Part shown: positions 1 through 10,878 of the stretch, one piece after another
Layout of the letters: each line of letters opens with the position of its first letter
Numbering within the stretch: position 1 is the stretch's first letter
Origin: Diphasiastrum complanatum
Taxonomy: Eukaryota; Streptophyta; Lycopodiopsida; Lycopodiales; Lycopodiaceae
Length of the DNA: 37,248 bases
Direction: 5' to 3'
Assembly: GCA_029204225.1 (NCBI GenBank)
Contig: MU835681.1
Span: 1 to 37,248 of the forward strand
The notes under the pieces: model-generated
The model's input: only the letters and a program-made list of their open reading frames with translations
What the model was told of the DNA's origin: nothing
Database searches by the model: none
Made by a program: the position numbers and the translations under genes

Positions 1-45
1 AAAAATAACTAGGGGAATTTTTGTGAATGCTTACAAATGATAATA

Positions 46-1363
46 GAATCCAAGAGATTACATGCATTGGGGACAGGCAGGTTTCCGATCTCACTACTCT
101 ACCACTGACCATATCTTCACACTACGATCTTTGATTGAGGAAGCTAAGTACAGGAAAGAGAAGGCTTATTGTTGTTTTGTGAACTTCAGGAAAGCCTTTG
201 ATTCTGTACCCCGTCATTTAGAGACTTCGTGACCTTGGCTTCTCCACCGATATTATCCTGGCAGTGATGGCTCTCTATGAGAGGGTTTTGGGATGTTCTA
301 GACATGATAGTGGCATTTCTGAGCATATTTGGAGGACCATTGGGGTGAAGCAGGGCTGCTCTCTTTCACCAATACTTTTTGGATTGTACATTGATGAGCT
401 AGAGAGAGTTATCTCACAGTGTGGTGGAGCTAGTTGCAGACTTGGCAATATCGTGATTGCCATCCTCTTTTATGTGGATGATGAGGTACTAGTATCTTCG
501 ACCAGAGAGGGGCTACAGAGGCAGCTGGATTGCTTGCATGGCTTTTGCACTAGATGGGGATTGGGAGTGAACATTGCAAAGACCAAGGTTATGGTCTTCA
601 ACACTTCTCGAGCTTTCATGCAACATTACGAGCTCACTCTCGATGGACAGACCTTAGAGGTAGTTTCTTCTTACACTTACTTGGGGATACTTTTTTCTGG
701 TCCTACCTTCAGCATGCGAAAGGCAGCTACCACTCGACTTGGGAAGGGGCACTCTTCCCTTGTTCAGATATAGCGATTTTGCTTCAGGAAGTTCATTCGA
801 TATGCCCACAGTAAGTGTAGACTTTTTGACACTATTGTCACCCCCACAACATTGTATGCAACAGAGACATGGTGTACCGGTTTCCCTCATCACACTGGGC
901 CAACATCTCACGATTACAGACCACCATGTTAGCTTGTATGATTCGGGCGAAGCCCTCTGTTCCACACGAGATCCTTCTTGCAGAGTTTTTCATTCCACCC
1001 ATTGAGATAGATGCAGCTTTCCAGCTTATTGCGTATATTCAGAGTCCGGGCTCTTCCAGATGTAGATGTGAGATATACACATATAGTACTTACTTCATCG
1101 CACTTCCTTCATGATCAAGGATACATGTTGTCATGGTTCTCTCAGGCATCTTACTTCCTCCTTGAGTCATTTGGTATATCCATTACAGATATCCCCTCAG
1201 GTACTCATCAATACATCAGATGCTTCTTATATCGGGCATATCTCGATCGTACTTGGCGGCAACAACTTGGGGTTAAGCCAGGCTATTACTGGACTCGTTT
1301 TATGGAGCTAGACATAGCAAGGTTCCTAGTTCTGCCACACTATCTAGACTCGAGATTATCATA
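46..1363 (+). pseudogene. Decayed LINE ORF2 fragment (copy L0), reverse transcriptase and downstream region
   Basis: Plus-strand remnant of the same LINE family as the minus-strand array at 21-37 kb. It enters just before the RT domain (the QAGFRSHYSTTDHIFTLRS region) and carries RT motifs IGVKQGCSLSPILFGLYIDE and YVDD (usual YADD, third RT residue changed) followed by TKVMVFNTS. It continues into the post-RT region up to PHYLDSRLSY, where similarity to the other copies stops near 1363. A deletion of about 11 bp near 225 shifts frame just after the KAFDSVPRH motif, and an in-frame TAG interrupts at about 771. No zinc finger, 3' stem-loop or GA tail is present, so both ends are lost. Non-functional. 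Confidence 0.9.
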
Positions 1364-1900
1364 CAACGTCCAAACGATAGAAATATTACATCTCAACAAT
1401 CAACTATCAAATAGAGATAATCATTTGGGTCTAGGAAGTCTAACTTCCACTAAATCAATCGAAAACATCAACAGATTTTGAGCCATATTCACAAATCTTA
1501 AATGAAAGTATAATTTCATATAACCGTAACAGTCCTTCAGAACCTAGTTCCACATTGGAAGGAGTCATACGAATCTCAATCCAGTTGTCTCGTATTTAAG
1601 AAATTTCTAAAAAGTAGAGGTCTAAAAAGAAGAGAAATAGATTTAAGGGCCTCCAGATTTTGTAAATAATGAGATACCATTTGGAATCCGGATCTATATC
1701 TCATAATTATCCAAAATACCCTAAACAAAAAACCAATGGATTTCACTAGTAGTATACCATTACAATAATCACTAACCATCGGTCTACAAATCATTCTTAC
1801 CCAAGAAATCCCTTTTGGAATCACTGATCTCCCAACCCACCAAGAATTCTCTGCATCTAGATCTGATTACCCAAAAAGTCAAAAAAACTATTTGGCTCTC
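1364..1900. other. AT-rich spacer, no gene seen
   Basis: From the point where LINE similarity ends to the start of the inverted duplication. Only short chance reading frames on both strands and no recognisable motif. Confidence 0.6.
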
Positions 1901-2256
1901 GTTGAGATCCATGTTCCTTTCGGGTTAATGAATAATCATTAGGCATTTCAGACAGTATTGTGCGATTGCGATATCGTTCACTGGGTGTTATGCGGATTGG
2001 TATTATTTGAGTAACGCTTAAGGGGTATGAGGGATTTCAATGGTTAGAAGTATCTCTTGAAATTGGCTGTGAATAGGATCAAAATCACAGCCAATTTCAA
2101 GAGATACTTCTAACCATTGAAATCCCTCATACCCCTTAAGCGTTACTCAAATAATACCAATGTGCATAACACCCAGTGAACGATATCGCAATCGCACAAT
2201 ACTGTCTGAAATGCCTAATGATTGTACATTAACCCGAAAGGAACATGGATCTCAAC
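1901..2256. repeat. Long near-perfect inverted duplication (foldback hairpin)
   Basis: The left arm 1901-2072 and right arm 2085-2256 are each 172 bp and are reverse complements with four mismatches and no gaps. The loop is 12 nt (2073-2084). Weaker, gapped complementarity extends roughly ten bases beyond both arm ends. A transcript would fold into a very long double-stranded RNA. No coding capacity and no convincing target-site duplication was found. Candidate explanations are a foldback/MITE-like element, a young inverted gene-fragment duplication that could feed small-RNA production, or a palindrome from replication repair. Confidence 0.93.
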
Positions 2257-4190
2257 AGAACCGAATACCATACTATTCTAAATATCTGATATCTATTTCA
2301 TAATCGACTTAACAACTAATCAACCAGACAGTTTTGCCTATTTATTCATTAAGTGCCGCACTTAATTACTGGCAAATCCCCTTATGAATCAGCATAGCAT
2401 CTGTTGCAACAAGATTTACATTATTCCTGGTCTTTATTAATCCCAAAAAACAAGAAATGTTCTTTATTAATTGACAGATTCCCAAAAATCTTCAATCAAA
2501 AGTAAAAGGTACTATGACCTTACAAAATTGACTGATTTCAACTCAGTAAGGTCATTCACTTTTTAAGCAATTTATGTTTGATCAATAACCAATGAATTTG
2601 AACAAATCCAAAACATTCATGGTTTTTTCCAAAATTTACGTTCAATATGGACCCAAACTGTGAAAATCGATCTAAAGCATCGACTTGGTAGTTTCATAGT
2701 TACCATCACATTCCGAAAGGATTTTGAAACATCCAACATGCATCAGACATGACATGTAGTGATTTCAATTGCCTAGTAACTTGAAAATCAGCTTTTTCAA
2801 CTAGAATTGCTAAAAAAATAGCTTCATGCATGAAATTTTCTTTGATCAATGTACTGAACACCCATGTACCATGCATCTAAACGTGCATACAGGTCTATCC
2901 ATACATTTTCAACAATAGACAAGCACTACACTGAGTTACATGCATGCATGGATTAGAACATTATGAATTGTTTTTTCAAATTTTAGTTCAAAAATTGTCA
3001 AACTTCCGATAGCCATAACTTTCTCTACATGACACCAAATTGGTCGCTGTAAAGCACAGTATGGAGGGAGAGTAGGTCTACAGGACATATGCCATTCCAC
3101 CTAGACTTCACACATGCAATCTGTAAATGATTAAAAAACAAGTAGGAGGGTGCACTTTTCCAAGGTGATATTTCCATAAATCCATCTCCAACCCAATATG
3201 CATCCAATCAGAGGTTACAAGCACTCTTATAAGGTTCATTAGAGAGGCATATAGGCTTCTATCAGGTCCATCAAACAATCATAAGCTCAGATCATGCAAT
3301 AAATGCATTTTTGGACTCCTTCAATAAGCAAAACTTCAACATAATGATGCCTAAGCCTCACACAACCAAATTGGATGCATGATGGCTCAAATAAGAGGCA
3401 GTACATTATATATTTAAGCTTGCAACAAGATCCAACAGGTTCAGACTACCAATTGAGAGTTATTCATGCTCAAAAGTCCTAAAAAATACACTATCTTTTG
3501 ACTTTTTGAGACTCTTAATAGTGTCCAATCCTAACCAAAATTCATGACAGCCTTATGACAAGTTCATTACACCTCTGAAAATGTGCATGCAAATTATTGG
3601 CCATGAATTTCATGAAAATCTCAAAAATTAGTCCAAAAACCATCAAAAAACCATGTTTTTTGACCAATTTTGACCAAAATTTGTGGATCAAATCCACAAT
3701 TAAGTGCAATCAAACCCAAAGCCTTGTAAATCAATTACATGCAAGCACTACAAGTTCTTATTTCAATCAATTATGTTTTTTATAGCCCATTTCTAGTCCA
3801 ACAACCCCAATTCTTGGCTAAAAATCACTATCTAAGCACCCTTTTGATTTTTCAACCGACATGCAATCATTAGATCCAATCAATAATGACTGTAAAATAG
3901 CAAGTACAATTTGAAAAATGTATTAGATCACTAGCAATGACAAATTCCAAACAAAAAGTTTCAATTCTAGGCGACAAATCACAAAAAACCGTAAAAAATC
4001 CACTGATTTCCATCAAAATCTATGGAGAAAATCCATAATCATGATCAATAGGCTGAAAGTACACCAAATTCAATGAAGCCACTTACTTGGAGATCAATTC
4101 CACCACCTGGAAGTACAAAGCAAGGAGAAAATACCAAAAAGCTGGGAAAAAGCAAGAAGCAGCTCAACCTTCCGTTTGATGCAAAGCCAA
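2257..4190. other. AT-rich spacer, no gene seen
   Basis: About 1.9 kb of low-GC sequence with several CATGCA-type words and only short, unconvincing reading frames. It lies on the internal side of the primer-binding-like site at 4191, so it could be non-coding retroelement interior, but no gag or pol similarity is visible. Confidence 0.5.
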
Positions 4191-4664
4191 GTTCTAATAC
4201 CACTATATGGATCGCCTAGTGAAGATCCGACTAGATCTTGTTGAATACAACCAAAAGGAAACCTGCGGAGCAAAACCACCCAACCAACAGGAAATGGCTA
4301 GTCCATGCCATGGTGAATGAATGCAAGAGAGGAGGAACTCCTGGCTTCAAGGATCAGAAAATCCAATAGGGAGATGGGCGAGTTTCCATGGTATATATTC
4401 TCTCCAAGAGGAGAGAATATTTCCATTAGGATCCCCATGCAACCTGAATTAGCAATTGACTTCCTTTTCTTGCATTATAGCAGTCAAACACCAGGCAAGT
4501 GCTCCTATGTCCAATTATAGGTCTGGGCCCTCATATGATTATTAATTACTTTATCGGCCAAGCTCGGAATGACAAGGCATAACTAATAACCACATACACT
4601 GGAGTGACCGGCTGTCCATGTCAGGAATTATTTTAAATCCCTCATATTGGACATGGACGTAACA
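4191..4664 (-). mobile_element. Possible LTR with degenerate tRNA-Met primer-binding site
   Basis: On the minus strand 4202-4191 reads TGGTATTAGAAC, two transitions away from the TGGTATCAGAGC primer-binding site usual in plant LTR retrotransposons. The preceding ~460 bp on that strand (4664 to 4203) begins TGTTACG, contains a TATATA stretch near 4391-4396 and a short perfect hairpin, as an LTR might. The LTR 3' end lacks the expected CA and no second LTR or pol reading frame was found, so this is a weak call. Confidence 0.28.
4395..4420. repeat. Perfect 11-bp hairpin
   Basis: ATATTCTCTCC, a 4-nt loop (AAGA), then the exact complement GGAGAGAATAT. It sits inside the possible LTR and overlaps its TATATA stretch. 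Confidence 0.8.
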
Positions 4665-5514
4665 GTAACCATAAGTTAAACTTATATGTTGATTTAGGAA
4701 TGAGATTTTGAAAAATCTATCTAGATCATTTAGTTTATAGATTTAGAATTGACGACAAGATATTCGTTCTTCATGACTTTTTTTTTCTCAAATCGGTACC
4801 TAGTTGAAGATTTTTTTTTTTCTGGTAATGTACTTGTTTAAATTTGGAGCATGTATTCTCCCTGGATTTAAAGTTAATGGATTTTTCTAATCCCTACGTA
4901 TATTTTTTCCTTTTCGACCTCGAAAAACTGTAATGGTTTTGTTAGTGCACTCAAAATGATTTCGGTCATTCGGGGTTGGGCAAATCCAAGTTTTGGTAAG
5001 ATACTTGTCAATGCAGAATTGGGTTGAACTAATGGACCATGAACAATTATTAAATGAAAGTAGTTCTTTATTCGATTCAAGGATTTTTGTAGAATATTGT
5101 AAAAGAAGTACCGGAATCCAAATTTTGTGGATTTCATTTATATACTTTCATTAGTTGTGTCATAATTAGCCGACTTTGACGGAGTAATACTAAAAGCCAA
5201 TTAAATGAAAAGGGAAAATCGATTTTTTTTTTACTTTGTGTCTAGGAAAAATTCTTGTACCTTAGCTAATAAAAATTTTCGGGGGACCGAAAAATCTAAG
5301 GGTGGGACAATAATGGACACATGAGTTAGTAAATGGATTTGTGTTAAGTAATTTGGATTTCTTGATAATCCATGTGGGAAAGTTGCGTAATACCAGTTAT
5401 GGAGTAATTTCATAGTAAAATTGATTACTCGTTGAATTCTTGTTTGATATCATGTATGACCATGAGAATGACCGTAAATTTTGATAAGATTTGGATGAAT
5501 AAAGAGGGTGCTAA
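4665..5514. other. AT-rich spacer, no gene seen
   Basis: Poly-T runs and short reading frames only; no recognisable gene or repeat. Confidence 0.55.
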
Positions 5515-5790
5515 TGTTGGAGTTAATCTTAACTCTTACTCACTTAAACTCATTTTCTGAGCACTACTATATTCTATCCCTACAATGACACTAGTCTTAC
5601 TCGCATAAGTCGAACAGTTTGTACATATAACTACTTTAAGCGGAGCAAGATCGACTCAACTTCATTGACATCGACTTCACCAACTCAACCGAAGTCTATT
5701 GACGACTTCGACTCCATCGACATCTCCTCAAGGGCGAACAAGTCGACTCGACTCATTTGACACCTTCGACAATTGTCGACTATCACTACA
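5515..5790 (+). mobile_element. Possible solo LTR-like remnant (TGTTGG...CA)
   Basis: The segment starts TGTTGGAGTTAA, a start common in plant LTRs and similar to the segment at 36765 (TGTTGGAATTAA). It ends near CA at 5790, giving ~276 bp. The second half (5640-5785) is unusually dense in TCGAC words. No matching target-site duplication is visible and the assignment is tentative. Confidence 0.25.
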
Positions 5791-5888
5791 CTAGTCATAA
5801 TGGAGCTCGTCGTCTACTCTATACATTGTAGACTACATCACCGTTCACTGTGCAGATCAGAGCCAGAGGTTGATCCAGACGATGCCGC

Positions 5889-6221
5889 TTGGCGTGCTCT
5901 GCGGGGTATCCTGAGGATGATGTTGACACCGAGGAGACCACCCCCCTTCCTGCTGACGTTCCATTGCCCTCCTCTGTTGATGAGCCCACATATGATTCAG
6001 ACGAGACGGTCGACCTTGCAGGGGATGGTCCACATGCCCCACCCAGTACTCCTGCTTCACGCCCCCTTTTAGATGATGGCTGGTCAGAGTTTGCGAGGGA
6101 GATAGAGGTTGCCGCCCAGAGACAGATCGCGCAGAGACGACTCAGAGCATCACAGGCAGTTGGTTCTTCTCAGAGACCCCCTCGTGGCAGAGGGAGACCC
6201 CCAGGCAGGAGTGTACCATAG
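5889..6221 (+). pseudogene. Orphan acidic/AT-hook-like reading-frame fragment
   Basis: A 110-codon frame with an acidic, proline-rich first half (DDVDTEETTPLPADVPLPSS) and a basic end with RGRGRPPGR, an AT-hook-like core. After the stop, a second RGRP core followed by AKRGRTDDF appears in another frame from about 6242 and stays open to about 6345, suggesting a frameshifted continuation. Composition (GC-rich third positions, few stops) differs from the AT-rich flanks, so it probably derives from a real coding exon, perhaps the tail of a transposon or host nuclear protein. I do not recognise the family, and the ATG at 5889 may not be a true start because an upstream exon may be missing. Confidence 0.4.
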
Positions 6222-6578
6222 AGGGTTCCTTCCGGCAGACCAGAGGTAGGCCAGCCAAGAGGGGACGCACCGATGATTTTTCTAGTCGTCTCTTGGTAGG
6301 CGTTGGCCCAAACTTGGAGGAGTCCCAGATGCCTTCAGACTCCTAGCCAGACTTTGTATTTGACACCCCTGCAGATGCATCTGGCACACAGAGGGATGAT
6401 TTTTTTAGCACGGACTTGTAGATATTGATACACAAACTATCATGTATACTGGCATCAGAGGAGATGTATATATTTTTTTACAGTTTATTCGTGTCATGGC
6501 TAATTTATCATGGTTGCTTACAAATTGTTAGCTCTATGAAATTTGAATGGTTAGTTAGAAATGGTTTGCTCCGTGCAA

Positions 6579-6581
<3 letters not shown>
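6222..6581. other. Spacer with frameshifted AT-hook continuation
   Basis: Contains the out-of-frame RGRP-containing continuation of the preceding fragment to about 6420, then AT-rich sequence up to the GA microsatellite. Confidence 0.4.

Positions 6582-6629
<48 letters not shown>
6582..6629. repeat. (GA)24 microsatellite
   Basis: Uninterrupted GA repeat. Neither flank shows LINE termini, unlike the GA tracts at 23-36 kb. Confidence 0.98.
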
Positions 6630-6631
<2 letters not shown>

Positions 6632-6730
6632 AGCACAACTTCATGCAGGTATAACATCTGCATCATGTTCAACCATTGAACATAACACGCTAAACCCGAC
6701 ACCCTAAAAAATGGCACAGTTAACATAACA

Positions 6731-6751
6731 CCCTAAACCCTAAACCCTAAC
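6731..6751. repeat. Short interstitial telomere-like repeat
   Basis: Three consecutive CCCTAAA units, the complement of the plant-type TTTAGGG telomere repeat, with looser CCCTAAA words just upstream. Confidence 0.85.
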
Positions 6752-6953
6752 AAATTATCATAAACCCACAACCCCACAGCCATAACCATCAAAACAAGCA
6801 ACAGCCATAATCATCATAACCACATCCATAAACTTCGTCAACCCCAAATCCTCATTGTGTCGTAGGCATTGCACCACAGGTATGTGCAGATTCAACATCA
6901 AAGCAACAGTTGTGTATCATACCCTTAAACTTGTGTAGAATGCATTAATGGTC

Positions 6954-7442
6954 CAGGAACACAGTCCACAGGTTCGTGATCCCGATACGAACCCAAGGGA
7001 TCGAGCCTGGCTTGATTCGGGTATCGTTCGGTCAAAATGGCCCTGCGACGGGAAAGTGACACAATTAGGTCAAGCAAAATGGACTAGTTTTGCAGCTTTC
7101 CGTCCAACGGCCCCGTTTCTTCAAACGGGGTCCGTTGCAGGTGTCGTCTCTTTCGGCCAGTGAACAACCTCGATAGGAACCTGTGGGAATAGACGGGACG
7201 AGGAACGGACGGACGCCTGGCCCAAAACAGTCGTCCGAAGTTCAACGTTAAATAGGGCTTTAGGGACACTTTGTCCGGTAGGGACCTGAAAATTGGGAGA
7301 TGTTTCCCAGCACCCGTATAGGTACGCAAAATTTCGACAACGTGTTGCAACCTATTGAAGTTGTGCCATAGGTAATTAGTAAGCTGTTGAAGTTCCACTT
7401 GAACTCGTGTATAATGCCAGGAATACAGTCCATAGGTTCGTG
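6954..7442. repeat. GC-rich block between ~29-bp direct repeats
   Basis: A segment starting CAGGAACACAGTCC at about 6954 recurs as CAGGAATACAGTCC at about 7420, each followed by near-identical AGGTTCGTG sequence. The intervening ~440 bp is much richer in GC and CpG than its surroundings and contains the hairpin at 7106-7136. Another reading: a degraded insertion or segmental duplication. No coding family recognised. Confidence 0.6.
7106..7136. repeat. Strong hairpin in GC-rich block
   Basis: AACGGCCCCGTTT, loop CTTC, then AAACGGGGTCCGTT: a 13-bp stem with one bulged base. Confidence 0.8.
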
Positions 7443-7780
7443 GTCCACGCTTCAGTACTTTTGTCACACTTCAAACTTGTGGAAGAGCTCGAACTTTCTT
7501 CCTGGCTAACTGCAGGCTTGTACTCTTCATCATCATCAGAATCTTGCTCAACAGTACATTTGATTTCCTTCCTTTGGCTGTTAATCGGGGACAAGTAAAA
7601 CTTCAATAATGGGTAGTGAAGCCAATTCCTCTTGACAGCCTGTATGCAAGCAAATCCTTTACTCAACCTATATGGAGCCCATAAAACTGTAGAGAAGAAC
7701 GTGGTTAAAAGTTTTCTAGATGAAGGGCATTTCCCACGCACAAAGAACACGAGGATACTTCTCCCAAAAAATCTTCTGGT

Positions 7781-7850
<70 letters not shown>

Positions 7851-8160
7851 TGTCTGTTGTCTGAGGAAAGTAAATTTGGACGATTCTTGTCGTGGCACGA
7901 CATGCAATTTCCCAAGCATTCAGAATTCGTCAAGCACAAGGACCTTATGCTCTCAAAAAATATCATCCTACGATCCGATCATCCCATTCTATTCTGCTGC
8001 AGCAGTGACAGAATTCATGTTTCCTTTCAGTGTTGTTGTTGGAGTTCATCCCAAAACCCTAAACCTATCTCATCACATAGGCCATAGTACTGTAGGTCTT
8101 GAACTTCTCTGTGTTGAACGACACTGTGGAGCATTAGTAATTAGTAAGTTGTTGAAGTTC
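7372..8160. repeat. Pair of 24-bp direct repeats, 765 bp apart
   Basis: The 24-bp segments at 7372-7395 and 8137-8160 (GTAATTAGTAAG...GAAGTTC) differ by one base. The interval includes a GA microsatellite and no recognisable gene. Possibly a further copy of the local duplication at 6954/7420. Confidence 0.7.
7784..7848. repeat. (GA)n microsatellite
   Basis: 65 bp of pure GA repeat with no LINE termini on either side. Long frames run through it on both strands only because GA repeats lack stop codons. Confidence 0.98.
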
Positions 8161-8860
8161 ATCTGGGGAGCGCATCGTTTACATGTATTTATATAATAGT
8201 ATAATATAGATTCGTCACGGAGAGAGAGACCGTGAGGGCACGAGACAGAGTTCTGGAGACTCAAAAAATATAAATTGTTCCTCTTCCATGTCCGATTCTG
8301 TAGATATCAGACAGGGGAGGCATGGGCAGTGGTTAGGTTTGTTGCAAATTTTTTTGGGTACCGTTTTCCTATTTTTTAACAGGAGGGGGTAGGTGGGTGC
8401 CAGACACCCTCTGATAATTAATTCCGGGGGGGGGGGTAGGGGTCATAAAAATTGTTTTTGTTTCGTTTTCGGGATGTGGGACAGTGAGGGCAGGGGCCTG
8501 TATTTTATTTTTTTTTGAAAAAAAAAAATTTGAAAAATGCCGGACGCGTCCACCCCCGGACACACCCTTGAGGCGTCCGCTTCCTTAGGCTTATATATTG
8601 ATGCAAAGTAGGCACTATTCGAGCCTTCTGTAAGGGAACCCTAATTTTTTAAATTATGCTTCATTAGCCTTTATGGTTTTTTGTTTGGGCTATTTTTTGC
8701 TTTGCTAACTAAAACTAGTTTCCAATCTTTTTAGATGAATCACTCTAAGATGAGCAAACGATCATAAAAATTATTAAGTCTTTTGCATTCGCTATAACTA
8801 CAACTTCTAACAAGAAATAAATTGCCAAATCTATAATGAGTTACTTATTTCTTGTTTGAG
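8161..8860. other. Spacer upstream of DPH3
   Basis: Contains homopolymer runs (a ten-G run near 8427 and an A/T-rich stretch near 8500-8530) and no reading frame with recognisable similarity. The last ~200 bp should include the DPH3 promoter. Confidence 0.5.
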
Positions 8861-8863
8861 ATT

Positions 8864-8880
8864 ATAAAACCCTAAACCCT
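8864..8880 (+). promoter_or_regulatory. TATA-like and telo-box motifs before DPH3
   Basis: TATAAAA at 8864-8870 overlaps AAACCCTAAACCCT (8867-8880), a double telo-box (AAACCCTAA core). Telo-boxes are known near the start of many plant genes for ribosome and translation functions, which fits a diphthamide/Elongator gene. Because it lies only ~28-44 bp before the ATG, it may be in the 5'UTR. Confidence 0.5.
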
Positions 8881-8907
8881 GGCTGCATTATGCAGGATAG
8901 AGTTGCA

Positions 8908-9485
8908 ATGTCTTACGATGATGTGGAGATCGAGGACATGGAGTGGAGTGACGAGCTTCAAGCCTACACCTACCCTTGTCCTTGTGGTGACCTCTTTCAG
9001 ATCACTCGAGTACACCTCTATCTCTTTGTGAAACAGGAGTTTACAGTAGATTGTTTTCTTCCCAAAAATTTATCATAATATTAAGATCTTTGAAAAACTA
9101 TCCTGGATCTGGAAGTCAACTTCTGACTTATGTGAACTATTGCGATAAGTGGATATCATTATCATAGGAGTCAATAGATATTTGGTATTTGTAGTTCGAT
9201 ATTTTATAGGTTTTGAAGGTGTTTGGTATGTTTTCAGGATGAGCTGAGAACTGGAGAAGAGATTGCTCGCTGTCCAAGCTGTTCTTTATACATCACAGTC
9301 ATTTATAATGCGGTATGTCCTTATAGCCACACCGGCTTCATGTCCTGAACCTTTCATGAACCTACTGGAATAAAAGCTTTGCTATTTTCTAAACGGATGG
9401 AGTTTTGCTTGTTGTGTAGGAGGATTTTCAAGAACAAATGTCAACGATCCAGAAGGATTCTACTGGTATTCCCGTAGTAGTCTGA
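8908..9485 (+). CDS. DPH3: DPH3/KTI11, CSL-type zinc-finger protein (three exons)
   Basis: Exons 8908-9009, 9238-9312 and 9420-9485 join, all in phase 0, to an 80-residue protein, the usual length for this family. Introns are GT...AG (228 and 107 bp). The protein starts MSYDDVEIEDMEWSDELQAY, has YPCPCGDLFQIT (C24, C26) and CPSCSL (C46, C49, with the C-S-L signature) as the four zinc/iron ligands, and ends GIPVVV. In the family, DPH3 donates electrons to the DPH1-DPH2 iron-sulphur enzyme in the first step of diphthamide synthesis on elongation factor 2, and supports Elongator-dependent tRNA wobble modification in the cytosol. The start at 8908 is chosen because it matches the conserved N-terminus; an in-frame ATG at 8890 would add six residues. 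All key residues are intact, so it looks functional. No operon-like neighbours. Confidence 0.96.
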
Positions 9486-10809
9486 TATCATCAAGTAGGA
9501 TCCTGTGGCGGCTGGCCTCCTTATCATGAAAATCAGGGCAAGTTAGTAGCAGTACTTGTAAAGGCAACTGTTCTGTCATGCATAGCTATCAGCCAAGGAT
9601 TGTAATTTAATTTTAGGGCAAAGTTAGAGGTGGGTGGTTGTATAAAGCTGGACCTATCTTGACAGAGATTTGACTTTGAAATTTCATTTTTGGATGAAGA
9701 GATGTATAATGCATGAGGCGGGGGAGCAGGATATCAAATGTGTGACAGGATGTAGTTTTCACTCTGTTCAACCTCTTTTCTTTCCACTGGAAACTCTATT
9801 AATCCACCAAGTCATAGTGGCAGAGACTGTCTGGTTTGCGTATGCCTTGCTGAATTGTAGAAGATCTTTTGAAGTTCTTTGAAACAAGAATCTTGATATC
9901 TTGATTTATGACTTTGACATGTTTACTGTTAGGGACTTTTTCCAAAATAAGTATTGTTGTGGTTAGTTACTATTTGCATTGCATGAATTTTTAATTTTAA
10001 GTTGTGAGTACTTACATAGCACTGAAGCCCCATCAACGTTTTTATTTGTTGCGAAATTATTTGCACTAGATAATTCATCTTGAGCTTGCATTTAGCAAAA
10101 TTGTTCATCAAGGTATGTATGATGCGTCTCATGCAGTGTAGATGTTTTCCGAATATTGTCAATAGTATTTTAGGGGTTTCTTGGGAAGTCTGGTTTGGTG
10201 AATGAAAGAGTTGGTAGTTACAACAGTTTCTCTTGATTGGCAAGGTAGCCAGGTTTGATTTTATTGGTGGATTTTATAGATTTGAGCTCGTATCTCATTG
10301 ATACCTATAAATGCTCCAGTATGAAGCTAAGTTGTTTTTCAATTATATTCACGGTTTTTTGCTTGGGTTCATTGTAGGCTTGACATTGATGTGGACATAT
10401 TTAGATCTTTGGAATTGGGCGTTTCATAAATTTATGGTCCATTTATTGCTTAAACTCTGGCGAAATTGCACCTTCTAGACTTCATGCTGGCAACTAGAAA
10501 ATTGCGATTTGAAATGAGATGCGGTATTACATTGAATTCCATGATTCTCAAATTCCCGAGGAAGATATTTAATAATGGAATATTTTTAAGAAGTTCAATT
10601 ACAAATATCAATGCCGTGAATTATACTCAATAAAGATCATGCAATTAAACTCCCACCCACCTATTTTTTCTTCAGTTCGGTGCAACATGTCCTAATATCT
10701 TGGGTTGCTGCCAAAGATATCGATTGCAGCTGCTAGTTTACCATGCACATCAGATTGCCTGCACTTGTAAAAGCTGTTATTTAAAGGAATCTGGAATCCA
10801 TTCCAAATG
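9486..10809. other. DPH3 3'UTR and AT-rich spacer
   Basis: The first few hundred bases after the DPH3 stop are likely 3'UTR. No further coding sequence could be recognised; frames on both strands are short and unlike known families. Confidence 0.5.
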
Positions 10810-10878
10810 TACATTGTGAAAACTACATATTTCATGATTTGGTTAAGTACATTGTGAAAACTACATATTTCATGATTT
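10810..10878. repeat. Two-copy 38-bp tandem repeat
   Basis: A 31-bp segment starting TACATTGTGAAAACTAC is repeated exactly with a 38-bp period. Probably a recent replication-slippage duplication. Confidence 0.9.

Noticed and set aside
4191-4664. A complete LTR retrotransposon on the minus strand between 2.2 and 4.7 kb
   Set aside because: Only a degenerate primer-binding-like site and a plausible LTR exist; no gag/pol, no second LTR and no polypurine tract were found. Kept only as a weak feature.
6971-6993. tRNA-like arm (GGTTCGT...ACGAACC)
   Set aside because: A single 7-bp hairpin; no acceptor, D or anticodon arms at the right spacing.
7376-7966. Minus-strand 196-codon open frame with an acidic/serine-rich stretch
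   Set aside because: About a fifth of it is a Leu-Ser run from the GA microsatellite, and the rest matches no family. GA repeats contain no stops, so long frames through them are expected by chance.
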